Shown here: piece by piece, positions 22,898 to 30,800 of the stretch
Layout of the letters: every line of letters begins with the position of its first letter
Position numbering within the stretch: the first letter of the stretch is position 1
Assembly (NCBI GenBank): GCA_903821875.1
Contig: CAIJMU010000167.1
Span: forward strand, 1-63,871
DNA: 63,871 nt
DNA from: an uncultured Spirochaetota bacterium
GTDB taxonomy: Bacteria > Spirochaetota > Spirochaetia > Treponematales > Rectinemataceae
Direction: 5' to 3'
Notes under the pieces: generated by a model
The model's input: only the letters and a program-made list of their open reading frames with translations
The model's database searches: none
What the model was told of the DNA's origin: nothing
Translations under genes and position numbers: made by a program

Positions 22898-23164
22898 ATG
22901 AGCTACGAGGTGCACATCCTCAAAAAGGCCAAGAAGGACATAGACAAAGCGCCTGTCTTTGTTCGGGCCAAGTTTGTGAACCTCGTCCGTGATTTGAGCG
23001 ATTTCGGCCCGGTTCTGCCGCGTTGGCCGCACTATTCGAAGCTTGGCGCAGTCACCCACCATTGCCATCTTGCTGACAAGTGGGTCGCATGCTGGCGCAA
23101 TGAATCGGGCACACTGCTCGTGGAGGTCTACTATGCTGGTAGTCGAGAAAGCGCGACATATTGA
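22898..23164 (+). CDS. RelE/HigB-family toxin
   Basis: 88 residues from ATG 22898. Family marks: an N-terminal helix rich in Lys (ILKKAKKDIDKAP), L-S-D-F-G-P-V-L-P-R-W-P-H-Y-S-K-L-G, then HHCHLADKWVACWRNE, the basic and aromatic strand of HigB/RelE-type ribosome-dependent RNases, and VEVYYAGSRE. No ribosome-binding site is evident. The antitoxin gene follows with a 32-bp overlap, the toxin-first order usual for higBA. Confidence 0.82.
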   Translation: MSYEVHILKKAKKDIDKAPVFVRAKFVNLVRDLSDFGPVLPRWPHYSKLGAVTHHCHLADKWVACWRNESGTLLVEVYYAGSRESATY

Positions 23165-23489
23165 AGTCGAGATCCGCGGCCCCGGCGCTGAGTCCGTCCT
23201 CGAAGTGTTGCGCCGGGAATTCCCGAAGATCAAGGTTTCTGGCGACGACGAGTATGAGCCCATCGCCGACTCCGCTTGGTTCGCGGAGCTTGAGGCTGAG
23301 GTTAGCCCCGGCGCTACACTTCGCGTCTACCGTGACAATGCCGGTCTCACCCAGGCTCGACTATCGGAACTGACCGGCATTCCCGTACCGCACATCTCCG
23401 GTATGGAACATGATCGGCGCCCCATAGGAAAAATGAGCGCCAAAAAACTCTCCGAAGCCCTCGGAACCGATTGGCGCAGATTCATGTAG
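23133..23489 (+). CDS. HigA-like XRE-family antitoxin
   Basis: 118 residues from ATG 23133 after GGAGGT. An N-terminal acidic and hydrophobic part (ESVLEVLRREFPKIKV) precedes an HTH near residues 68-110: YRDNAGLTQARLSELTGIP, then H-I-S-G-M-E-H-D-R-R-P-I-G-K, K-L-S-E-A-L. The HTH should repress the operon from the promoter upstream of the toxin; the N-terminal part probably binds the toxin. Intact. Confidence 0.85.
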   Translation: MLVVEKARHIEVEIRGPGAESVLEVLRREFPKIKVSGDDEYEPIADSAWFAELEAEVSPGATLRVYRDNAGLTQARLSELTGIPVPHISGMEHDRRPIGKMSAKKLSEALGTDWRRFM

Positions 23490-23840
23490 TGCTTGGAAAA
23501 GCTGGTTCCAATCCTTCCATCGCTACGACGGGCGCTTGCAATTCAGCTCAGCCTGTCACTGTAGCTTCCGGCAACCACTCCATTGTTGGCGATTCAATCC
23601 TGTTCGCGTGATAGGTCAGCTCAATTGTAACTATCAGCGGGATAACGGGCATGGCGAGGTGGGATTGAAAACTCCCACCGCCCTGGTACCACACTGCGGC
23701 AGTATTCTTCCCTGGCGGCTCGGCCCGGTAGCATAACAGCCCTCGCTCAAGCCCTGACTTGTGCTCATATTGGCCAGTTGGGCGCAAGATGGCTATTGCC
23801 GTATTTAGGCCTTATTATTGTGTTCGCCGAGTAGCATGGC
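23490..23840. other. Gap with no supported gene
   Basis: Frames on both strands lack a ribosome-binding site and family marks. The minus strand has a protein-like stretch (PVIPLIVTIELTYHANRI) that may be a remnant. Nothing else is evident. Confidence 0.4.
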
Positions 23841-24470
23841 ATGCCGGTCGATATCAGCCGGTTTGCCGAGAAGGTCGCGCCTAAGTCGACCTATCCGGCA
23901 AACATAGCCTACGAGGCGGCACGGCTCCAGGATCCCGCGAAGGCGGACCGCTACCTGCGGCGCTTCCGCGAAGGGGCGGCCACCGAGAGCCGCTCGATCC
24001 ACCTGCCGGAGATCCAGGCGGACCTCGCCGAGGAGACCGGCCTTGACCGGGCACGGTTTCTCGCGGATCTTGTCGGCCCGGTCAAGGAAGCCTTCGCGGA
24101 GGACCAGCGCCTGTGCCGCGAGCATGGAGTCCAGGGCTTCCCGACCTTTCTCGTTAGAGGAGGCGGTCGTGAGCGCATCCTGCGCGGCTATGCCAGGTTT
24201 CCCGCCTTCGCCGCTCTTTTTGACAGCCTGGCCGACAAGCCCCTCGAGAGGTTCCGGTCAGCGATCAATGAAGCCTCGGTCCTCGGATTCGTCAGGAAGT
24301 ACGGCAGCGCAGCCACGCGCGAAGTCTCGGAGGTCTTCGAAGTCACCGACTCCGACGCGGAAGCACTATTGCGGCCTTATGATAGGAGCAGCCACCTTCA
24401 TGCTTCTGTGCCTAGAGGTCGCCGCACACAAGTATCACCGCAGGCGCACAGTTGGGCATATTGGGACTAA
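23841..24470 (+). pseudogene. N-terminally truncated DsbA/FrnE-like oxidoreductase gene
   Basis: The frame from ATG 23841 encodes STYPANIAYEAARLQDPAKA, AEDQRLCREHGVQGFPTFLV and GYARFPAFAALF, the helical insertion and the cis-Pro strand (G-F-P-T-F-L-V) of DsbA-family proteins related to FrnE and YjbH. The thioredoxin half with the catalytic C-x-x-C is missing, and no ribosome-binding site is present. The last 20 or so residues look unrelated. A non-redox function of the remaining helical part is possible but less likely than decay. Confidence 0.65.
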
Positions 24471-24658
24471 ATACTTCAAATTAATTTCACGAAAATAAAT
24501 ATAGTTCGGCTACGAAAATGCAGCAAGCTTTAAAATAGCAAGCAGTTAAGCGGTCCTCCACCAGGTATTGCCCATCCAGGCCAGGTTTCGCTACAGTGTC
24601 GTCGCCGTGCACGAAGCCCAGGGATCGACGGCCTCTGGTCGTGACCGGTGGAGGATCG

Positions 24659-25102
24659 ATGCCTGATCGGAAAAATGGCGAGCGACTCGAGCGATGGCAG
24701 GCCGAGCTCGAAGCCCAGGAACGGCAGCGCGCAGCGCTCGCGCTGCCGGGGGACCCGGAGGGCCTGTCCTCGAGCCAGCATCCTTCGCCCGATGCCGTGG
24801 AATTTGCCGCGGCCATCGCGGCCGCCTTGGAAAGCGGCATGTCCCCTGCGGTCGTCGCCCGTTCGGCCCGTCTCGAGCTCGTCCTCGGAACCCTCGAGAG
24901 CAACGCTCCCTCGGCCTTCGAGCGCTGGGCTGCGGTCGCGAACGGTGTTCCCGATCCGCCCCTTGTAGCCGCAGGGAGGTGCCCCCTCGCACCCGCGGCC
25001 TTTCTTGCCGCCGCCGAGGCCGCTGTCACGAACGAGCTCTACGGCATGCGCTTTGTCGACGCACGCGAACTCGCCGATGCTTCGCTGCTCCATATCTTAT
25101 AG
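24659..25102 (+). CDS. Hypothetical protein, 147 residues
   Basis: ATG 24659 follows GGTGGAGG with good spacing. The protein is helical by composition: a charged start (RLERWQAELEAQERQRAALA), then Ala-rich helices and the end LYGMRFVDARELADASLLHI. No signal peptide, membrane segment or known motif. I do not recognise a family. GC-rich codon use matches the long genes around it, which supports a real gene. The next frame (25148) may be linked. Confidence 0.45.
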   Translation: MPDRKNGERLERWQAELEAQERQRAALALPGDPEGLSSSQHPSPDAVEFAAAIAAALESGMSPAVVARSARLELVLGTLESNAPSAFERWAAVANGVPDPPLVAAGRCPLAPAAFLAAAEAAVTNELYGMRFVDARELADASLLHIL

Positions 25103-25147
25103 ATCGCTGGGAGTTGGGACGGTCAGACCAGGCCCTTCCGTGACAGG

Positions 25148-25471
25148 GTGCGGACCTATGCCTCAATCAAGAGCCTGGCCCTCGTCGTCGAACCGGAGGG
25201 GGAGGGTGGTTCCCGCTTCGAGATCCTGGCGGACACGAGTCGGAGCGCCCGTCTCTATGGGGCCAGCCTGATAGGCACTGCCATCGCCTTGGGCTCGGGC
25301 CTTTCCCGCGGCCCGCAAGGAACTCCTCGCCCTCGCGCGTTCTCTCGCGCTCAGGACGGGCGGGGAGGGATGACAGACGGATCGCAGACAAACCGATGGT
25401 CTGACCTCTGGGTAGGCTACGTGGATCAGGACGGGGCCATCGCCCCTTATTTCTTCATGCCAACAAGGTAG
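25148..25471 (+). CDS. Hypothetical protein, possibly truncated
   Basis: GTG 25148 opens YASIKSLALVVEPEGEGGSRFEI and further plausible sequence up to GASLIGTAIALGSG; the second half (RGPQGTPRPRAFSRAQDG) is less protein-like before WVGYVDQDGAIAPYFFMP. It may contain a frameshift. No family recognised, no clear ribosome-binding site. Confidence 0.3.
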   Translation: MRTYASIKSLALVVEPEGEGGSRFEILADTSRSARLYGASLIGTAIALGSGLSRGPQGTPRPRAFSRAQDGRGGMTDGSQTNRWSDLWVGYVDQDGAIAPYFFMPTR

Positions 25472-25724
25472 CCAGATGCTGCGTGGGATGCTCAACGGTG
25501 ACGTTCTGCCTGATCTCGGCCGGGAAATGGGCCAGAGCAGGGAAGCGCAGGTCTTCAGGATCGGGCCCTTGCAAGGGCCACGGTTCGGCTTCATCCAGCA
25601 TCAGGCTGTCTGCGATAAGAAATTCAAGCCAATTGGGTTGAAAGCCATGGGTTTGAAACACTGCCCGCGCGAACACCTGGCGATACTCGCTGGAGATGGA
25701 AGGACAGACGACCGGCTGCAGCAT
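25455..25724 (-). CDS. Doubtful ORF, 89 residues
   Basis: It reads EYRQVFARAVFQTHGFQPNW and LEFLIADSLMLDEAEPW, plausible protein sequence, but has no ribosome-binding site and overlaps the end of the preceding frame on the other strand. It may be a remnant. Confidence 0.25.
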   Translation of the reverse strand: MLQPVVCPSISSEYRQVFARAVFQTHGFQPNWLEFLIADSLMLDEAEPWPLQGPDPEDLRFPALAHFPAEIRQNVTVEHPTQHLATLLA

Positions 25725-25759
25725 CGCAGGGTTTGCGGTAGAATCCTTGGGAGGTTCGA

Positions 25760-26914
25760 ATGAAAAGCAAGGGAATTCGAAAGGCAGGATTGTCCGCCAT
25801 AGCCATCTTCGTCCTCGATATCATCCTGTCAGGTTGCACGAGCCTGCGCAGCTTGGTGGGAGGCCTGCCGTCCACCGGCCGCGATCCTGCCGAGGTCCTC
25901 GCCGAATACGTGACAATGAGGGGACTGCCGGCCGCCGCCCTCCTTGCCCTGGGTCCCGAGGGCGTTTTGGTCAAGGAGCTAGCCGGAGTCCGCAAGGCCG
26001 GATCGGAGCAGCCGGTCGAGAGGGACGATGCCTTCCACATCGGCTCGGACACCAAGGCCATGACAGCCCTCCTCTGCGCCATGGCCGTGGACGAGGGTCG
26101 CCTGGCCTGGAACAGCAGCGTGGCCGAGGTTCTCGGCAGGAACATCGCTGGTAACTTTGCGGCGGTGACGCTGGAACAACTCCTCTCCCACAGTTCCGGA
26201 ATGGCCGGTAACCCGCCTGCGTCCTGGAAGTCCTTCTTCGAGGCTTGGGAGGAGCCGGTGGCGCAGGAGCGGGAGCGCATGGCCAAGGACGCCCTTGCGG
26301 GCCGGCCAGCTTCGAAGCCTGCCCGGGCCTTCATCTATTCCAACTTCAACTACGTCGTCGCTGGCCTCATGCTCGAGCGGGTCTACGGGGAATCCTGGGA
26401 GAAGCTGATCGGCGAGCGCATCTTCATGCCCCTTGGCATGGAAGGCGCGGGCTTCGGTCCGCCCAACACGGGGTCGGGAGACGACGCCCCCTGGGGCCAT
26501 AGTCCCAGGCCTGTCCCCTTTGGACCCTACGCCGACAATCCTCCAGCCATCGGCCCTGCGGGCACCGTCCACCTCAGCCTCGACGATCTCTCGGCCTGGC
26601 TCCGCTTTATCCTGGACGGGGGCCGTGCCGCCGACGGGACGAGGCTCGTGAGCGAGGAATCATTCCGCTCCTTGTTCGTCCTGCGTCCTGGAAGCGGGGT
26701 CTACGCCCTTGGTTGGGGCGTGGTCAGCGGACCCGCCGGGGAGACCATGTACGCCCATGACGGCAGCAATACCATGTTCTATTGCTCGATCCTGATCCTG
26801 CCCGACTCTGGCCAGGCCTTCGCGGTCCTCGCAAACCGGGGGGATGGGCCGACGGCGGGACGGGTCGCGGAACTGGTGGAGTATCTCAGGAAAAGGCAGA
26901 TAGGAGGGGGATGA
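25760..26914 (+). CDS. Beta-lactamase-family serine hydrolase lipoprotein
   Basis: 384 residues from ATG 25760 after GGGAGG. A signal peptide ends with the lipobox LSGC (Cys 27). Class C beta-lactamase/DD-peptidase marks: HIGSDTKAMTALL with the S-x-x-K nucleophile (about residue 94), I-Y-S-N-F-N-Y with the Y-x-N motif (about 194), and YAHDGSNTMF in the K-T-G-equivalent H-x-G position (about 332). Such proteins act on peptidoglycan peptides, D-amino-acid peptides or esters; true beta-lactamase activity is not implied. Anchored in the envelope. The length is normal for the family and nothing looks broken. An ABC ATPase stub follows 61 bp downstream. Confidence 0.87.
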   Translation: MKSKGIRKAGLSAIAIFVLDIILSGCTSLRSLVGGLPSTGRDPAEVLAEYVTMRGLPAAALLALGPEGVLVKELAGVRKAGSEQPVERDDAFHIGSDTKAMTALLCAMAVDEGRLAWNSSVAEVLGRNIAGNFAAVTLEQLLSHSSGMAGNPPASWKSFFEAWEEPVAQERERMAKDALAGRPASKPARAFIYSNFNYVVAGLMLERVYGESWEKLIGERIFMPLGMEGAGFGPPNTGSGDDAPWGHSPRPVPFGPYADNPPAIGPAGTVHLSLDDLSAWLRFILDGGRAADGTRLVSEESFRSLFVLRPGSGVYALGWGVVSGPAGETMYAHDGSNTMFYCSILILPDSGQAFAVLANRGDGPTAGRVAELVEYLRKRQIGGG

Positions 26915-26975
26915 GTCCGGCCAATTGCCAGGTCGGACCCCTATGGCCGTGAGCGCATGAACGGGAGGTTACGCC

Positions 26976-27080
26976 GTGCTCGAAGTGAAGGCTGTCATCA
27001 AGACCTTCGATTCCACCCGCGCGGTGGATGGTATCACTTTCACCGCCAAGCCGGGAGAGATCTTCGGGCTCATCGGCCCA
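26976..27080 (+). pseudogene. 5' stub of an ABC-transporter ATPase gene
   Basis: GTG 26976, preceded by GGGAGG, encodes VIKTFDSTRAVDGITFTAKP then GEIFGLIGP, ending inside the Walker A motif. About 35 codons survive; unrelated text and a partial dispersed repeat follow. Confidence 0.8.
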
Positions 27081-27133
27081 TGGCAGAAGCCCGCGTCGTG
27101 GGCATCGCCGACGGTTTCCGCAGCCTCATCGAG

Positions 27134-27183
27134 GGACGGGCGAGGCTGCATGGCAGGCGGGTGGCTATGACTTTTCCTATCGG
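27134..27183 (+). repeat. Dispersed intergenic repeat, partial copy
   Basis: It matches the 3' half of the copy at 51353-51448: cgaggctgcatggcaggcgg then gtggctatgacttttcctat. Confidence 0.75.
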
Positions 27184-27327
27184 TTACCGCGTACTCAAAC
27201 GCAGACCAAGCCAATCCGACTTCACGGTGGTCGTAGGCGGAGAGGCGCAAGGATTCTGAGGAAGGAATCTGCCTGATCTCGACAACTAGCCCAAAGCTGC
27301 CTTTGGCGCAGGTTGGCCGATTGGAAT

Positions 27328-29130
27328 TCAGCTGGCACGCGTCTTGAATTGACCGAGTTCCCGGTCGATTTCGAGGAGTCCCTCCTTGTTTTCCTTTCCG
27401 ACATCGGACAGCCTGGCCATCGCTTCGGATACATGTAATACCGCAGTAGAGATCTCCTCCATGCCAGCCGTCGTCTGGGACGACAGACCCGAAACGCGCT
27501 CCATTGCGGCGCTGATGTAATGCGCATTCTCGTCGATTCCGGTAGATCTCCCCCTGATCACCATCGTTACTTCCATCAGCGACTCGACCGCCTTTACGAT
27601 CTCCGAGCTGCCAACCGATAGCTCGCTCAATCCGGAACGCGTTTCATCCATAGCGTCTATGATATTTTTGATACCCACAATCAGTTCTTCTATGGAATGC
27701 TTTGCAGCGTTGTTTACCAAGGTCGCCGCCTTCATGTCGCTGACTGTCCCCTTCAAAGTCAAGGCTATGGATTTCGCCTTTGCTGCCGTTTGCTCGGCAA
27801 GATTACGTACCTCGTTGGCGACCACGGCGAAACCCTTCCCCGATTCCCCCGCGTGGGCCGCCTCGATGGCGGCGTTCATGGCGAGAAGATTGAGATTCGC
27901 CGTTATCCCGTTGATCACGGCCACCAGATTCACTACCTCCTCGGTGGACCGGGACACTTTCGAGATTGCCTCCGAGGATTCCTGCATTTTCTTCAACCCG
28001 ACGGCGGCAGTCACCGACAAGCGGTCGGAGAGTTCCTTTTTTTGCTCCGTGATGGACGAGATCGCGTGAATCGATGCGTCGATCTGCTCGATCGCCGCGG
28101 ACGACTGGCTGACCGCCGCTGATTGGCTGTCTATGGATTTTGCCATCAGTGTGATGTGCTGCGCGATCTCATTGACGATGCTCGCGGAACTTTGGATTTC
28201 GGCGTCCAGCCTTTGGATCTTCTCTTTGCTGGAGCCGATGGTTGCCGATATCTCATGGGAGTCGGCTGAAGTGTCGATCGCGATCTTGCTGAGGGTTCCG
28301 CCGATGCCATTGTTCTTCTCCGACACTTCCTTGACGTGCGCGATGATACCTTCCAGCTTCGATATGAAGCCGTCGAGCGAGCGCCCGAGATAGCCGATCT
28401 CGTCATTCGTTCCGACATCGATCGTCAGGGTAAGGTCCCGCGTTCCCTTTGAAAGATCCTCGGCCCTGGCCATCAACTTCTCTACGGAACGCATGATCTG
28501 CCGGCTCAAAAAGAGGGCGACCGCGACAGATGTCGCGATGGCAACCATGAAAATGGCGATGACCATCGCAAGGACGAAATCGGAGTTGCGCCTGGCTGTT
28601 TGATATGCTTCATCGGACGAACGCAGCTCGATGGCCTTGAGCGCAATCAGCGTTTCCTGCAACACTGCCATCTTGTCTTCCGCTGTTCCCATGAACATGT
28701 TGGCGATGGAAAGATCGGAGGCTACGATTCCCATCACCCTCCCCGACCAGTCCGCATATTCCTTTATTAGCGCCAGGGATTTTGCGTAGAGCGCCTTCTC
28801 CTCGGCGGTCCGCACAGGCGATATCGACGCTGCCTGCAATTCATCGGTTACACTTCGTATCGACAGCTTCTGTGTCTCTCCCATCTGGAGGATTTTTTCT
28901 TCGTCATAGCCGCTTCCACTCCATGCGATCATTCTATACAGGCCGGTATGGTAGAGGAGGATCCTTTCATAGAGGTCCGCACAGGATTGATAACCTTTGA
29001 ACCTGTTCAGGTAGATGTCGTCCAGGGCCGTCCGCTGCACTCCGAAGCCCCAGTACACCGTACCGAGCAGTATCAGAAGGAAGAGGAAACTCACTGCCGG
29101 GCTGACCATCAATTTGGTTCTGATCTTCAT
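27328..29130 (-). CDS. Methyl-accepting chemotaxis protein
   Basis: 600 residues from ATG 29130. Membrane segment at about 8-28, a periplasmic helical sensor of about 155 residues, second membrane segment about 187-208, HAMP about 210-262 (D-E-I-G-Y-L-G-R-S-L-D), then the long signalling coiled coil. The hairpin tip reads LLAMNAAIEAAHAGESGKGF then AVVANEVRNLAEQ, the region that binds CheA and CheW. The sensor looks like a four-helix bundle. The Cache-domain protein encoded 92 bp upstream is probably cotranscribed and may deliver ligand information. No C-terminal CheR-binding pentapeptide is visible (end GQFKTRAS). Confidence 0.92.
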   Translation of the reverse strand: MKIRTKLMVSPAVSFLFLLILLGTVYWGFGVQRTALDDIYLNRFKGYQSCADLYERILLYHTGLYRMIAWSGSGYDEEKILQMGETQKLSIRSVTDELQAASISPVRTAEEKALYAKSLALIKEYADWSGRVMGIVASDLSIANMFMGTAEDKMAVLQETLIALKAIELRSSDEAYQTARRNSDFVLAMVIAIFMVAIATSVAVALFLSRQIMRSVEKLMARAEDLSKGTRDLTLTIDVGTNDEIGYLGRSLDGFISKLEGIIAHVKEVSEKNNGIGGTLSKIAIDTSADSHEISATIGSSKEKIQRLDAEIQSSASIVNEIAQHITLMAKSIDSQSAAVSQSSAAIEQIDASIHAISSITEQKKELSDRLSVTAAVGLKKMQESSEAISKVSRSTEEVVNLVAVINGITANLNLLAMNAAIEAAHAGESGKGFAVVANEVRNLAEQTAAKAKSIALTLKGTVSDMKAATLVNNAAKHSIEELIVGIKNIIDAMDETRSGLSELSVGSSEIVKAVESLMEVTMVIRGRSTGIDENAHYISAAMERVSGLSSQTTAGMEEISTAVLHVSEAMARLSDVGKENKEGLLEIDRELGQFKTRAS

Positions 29131-29222
29131 GGTAACGGGACCTCTTCAGATTTTTCGGGAATCCAGTGTTCCCACCGAATCACTGGTCGCGCAGCGGAGA
29201 ATCCAGGTTGATGAACCCGGCC

Positions 29223-29687
29223 TCAGTTCTTGAGATAGATACCACAGCCGAGGAAGTAGTCCGAGCCAGTGTAGCTCTTCACATAGGTGCTTTTCGGCTC
29301 TACCTTCTTCGTGGTGGGATTGGACCACTTGTAATCCACCCATGCAGTGCCTTTTTCCTTGGCTACCTTGATGAATTCCTGGATGAAAAACTTGCCGTCC
29401 GCGTCCTTAAGCTCGAACATGCTCTGTCCGACGAGCGCGGGGTTCCCTCCGTGGGCCAAGGTAAGACCCTTGAAATCGACAACGAAGATGTAGTACGAGC
29501 CGTCGACAAACCCCCCGTTCTTGTCCGTGAAATCCTTGAAGGCTTTTTCGGTTCCCACTTTCTTGATGTGCGCTACCGCCTTGTCGACCAGGTCTACAGC
29601 CTGCTTTTTTGCCGCCGCATTTTCGTCCGCGGCGTATGTGGCAAAAAGAAAGACTCCCGCAATCAAGAGCGCCATAAGTCGTTTCAC
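29223..29687 (-). CDS. Periplasmic single-Cache-domain protein
   Basis: 154 residues from GTG 29687 with GGAGGAG upstream. An N-terminal signal peptide is cleaved near TYAAD. The body carries sCache_2 marks: V-D-K-A-V-A-H-I-K-K-V-G, Y-Y-I-F-V-V-D-F-K-G-L-T-L-A-H-G, GQSMFELKDADGKFFIQEFI, and T-A-W-V-D-Y-K-W-S-N-P. Single Cache proteins bind small ligands in the periplasm. It is first in a two-gene unit with the chemoreceptor, so a role as a separate ligand-binding subunit is likely but inferred. Intact. Confidence 0.85.
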   Translation of the reverse strand: MKRLMALLIAGVFLFATYAADENAAAKKQAVDLVDKAVAHIKKVGTEKAFKDFTDKNGGFVDGSYYIFVVDFKGLTLAHGGNPALVGQSMFELKDADGKFFIQEFIKVAKEKGTAWVDYKWSNPTTKKVEPKSTYVKSYTGSDYFLGCGIYLKN

Positions 29688-29932
29688 TGCAGTTCCTCCT
29701 CCAAATCAGGCTCGGTCCTGCAATGCAGTATAGATTTGCCGTAGCTCGATTTCAATGTTTCCAGGCGCAAATACTGAATGATTTGCATGAGCGGCAGGAG
29801 GATCCGCGATTCGGGGCTCAAGCTCCAGTTGACCGTAAGCCGGGGAGAAGGAGAGGGCTATCGCCGCGACGACTAGGCCCCGCGCCCTGTCCAACCAGGC
29901 CCCGCGCCGAGCCACCGTTATTCTGCGCCCCC

Positions 29933-30285
29933 ATGCCATCAAGCGAGACACGATCGATCATCGAGAACGCCTCCAGAGTTGTCGTGGGCTAGACACGCGC
30001 GCTTGAGTTCAAGACCGTCGCCTTGCTTGTGGGGGGGGCATGTGCTGCTCGAGGACCCACCTGATCTCGGAAAGACAGTAATGGCCAGGGCACTGGCCAG
30101 AGTAGTGGCTGAAATTTCAGGCGGATCCAGTTTACGCCCGATCTGCTTCCCTCCGAGGTGACGGGCTTTCGGTGTACGACCAAAGAACTGCCGAATTTGT
30201 GTTCCATCCCGGTCCGGTCATGTCCAATGTATTTCTGGCCGACGAGATCAACCGCACGATCCCACGGACCCAGTCCAGACCTTCA
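29933..30285 (+). pseudogene. Decayed MoxR-type AAA ATPase gene (5' part)
   Basis: Pieces of a MoxR start remain in several frames: ENASRVVVG then TAG at 29990-29992 where Gln is usual, HVLLEDPPDLGKTVMARAL (Walker A), LLPSEVTGFSVYD-type text, and FVFHPGPVMSNVFLADEINR (Walker B with D-E-I-N-R), ending at TIPRTQS. At least two frameshifts occur. The sensor and lid parts are gone; the second BrnTA module follows. Confidence 0.8.
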
Positions 30286-30350
30286 TTTCTCGGCTTCATT
30301 CAGCGCCTCGGTGCAGGCGGGGCCGGCTGGCTTCATCCGCCAGGGCTCCC

Positions 30351-30378
30351 TTGACGCAAAGGCACATCATAATACACT
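30351..30378 (+). promoter_or_regulatory. Promoter of the second BrnTA module
   Basis: TTGACG (30351-30356), 16-bp spacer, TACACT (30373-30378), conserved with 19516-19543. The toxin ATG at 30385 is 6 bp beyond the -10 box. Confidence 0.6.
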
Positions 30379-30384
30379 GTATGT

Positions 30385-30545
30385 ATGATCACATTCCAAT
30401 AGGATCAACCCAAGGCAAAAGCCAATCTCAAGAAACACGGGATCTCCTTCGAGGATGCCCAGCCGGTTTTCTACGACGAATTCGCCATTCAGCAAGAAGA
30501 GCTACAAGACGCGAATCCACGTTCTATGGAGGTGAATTGCCATGA
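30385..30545 (+). pseudogene. Broken BrnT-type toxin 2
   Basis: ATG 30385 opens M-I-T-F-Q then TAG (30400-30402) where copy 1 has Trp. It continues KHGISFEDAQPVFYDEFAIQ, then loses about 40 codons, and resumes in RESTFYGGELP with TGA overlapping the antitoxin start. It is certainly inactive. Confidence 0.9.
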
Positions 30546-30766
30546 GAGCTGAATACGATTATTCAACAATGATGGCCCGCAAGAATCCATGCGCTTCGAA
30601 ATTGAAGAAACCAGTTACCATGCGCCTCTCTCAGGATGCTGTCCTCTATTTCAAGAACATGGCCATTGAGGCAGGCCTTCCCTGTCAGCGCCTCATCGAC
30701 CCTTGCCTGCGAGACTGTGTTGCTCATCACCGGAAAGTCAAAATTGCATGGCCGCCCCAGAGCTGA
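30542..30766 (+). CDS. brnA: BrnA-type antitoxin 2, orphaned
   Basis: 74 residues, about 80 percent identical by eye to antitoxin 1 (KLKKPVTMRLSQDAVLYFK, then MAIEAGLPCQRLID). The frame is intact with GGAGGT upstream although the toxin next to it is broken. It could still neutralise toxin 1 or repress both promoters, since the promoter texts are the same. Substitutions such as L-Y to P-C in the last helix hint at relaxed selection. Confidence 0.8.
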   Translation: MRAEYDYSTMMARKNPCASKLKKPVTMRLSQDAVLYFKNMAIEAGLPCQRLIDPCLRDCVAHHRKVKIAWPPQS

Positions 30767-30800
30767 GGACGGCGCGGGGCCAGACCCCCGGAGCAAGCCA

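Noticed and set aside
24530-25093. Minus-strand frames opposite the 147-residue hypothetical gene
   Set aside because: They are Arg/Gly-rich shadows without ribosome-binding sites.
30636-30800. Longer form of the RNA methyltransferase starting at 30636
   Set aside because: That part is the antitoxin gene read in another frame; ATG 30801 follows a GGAG and starts the family-like sequence.
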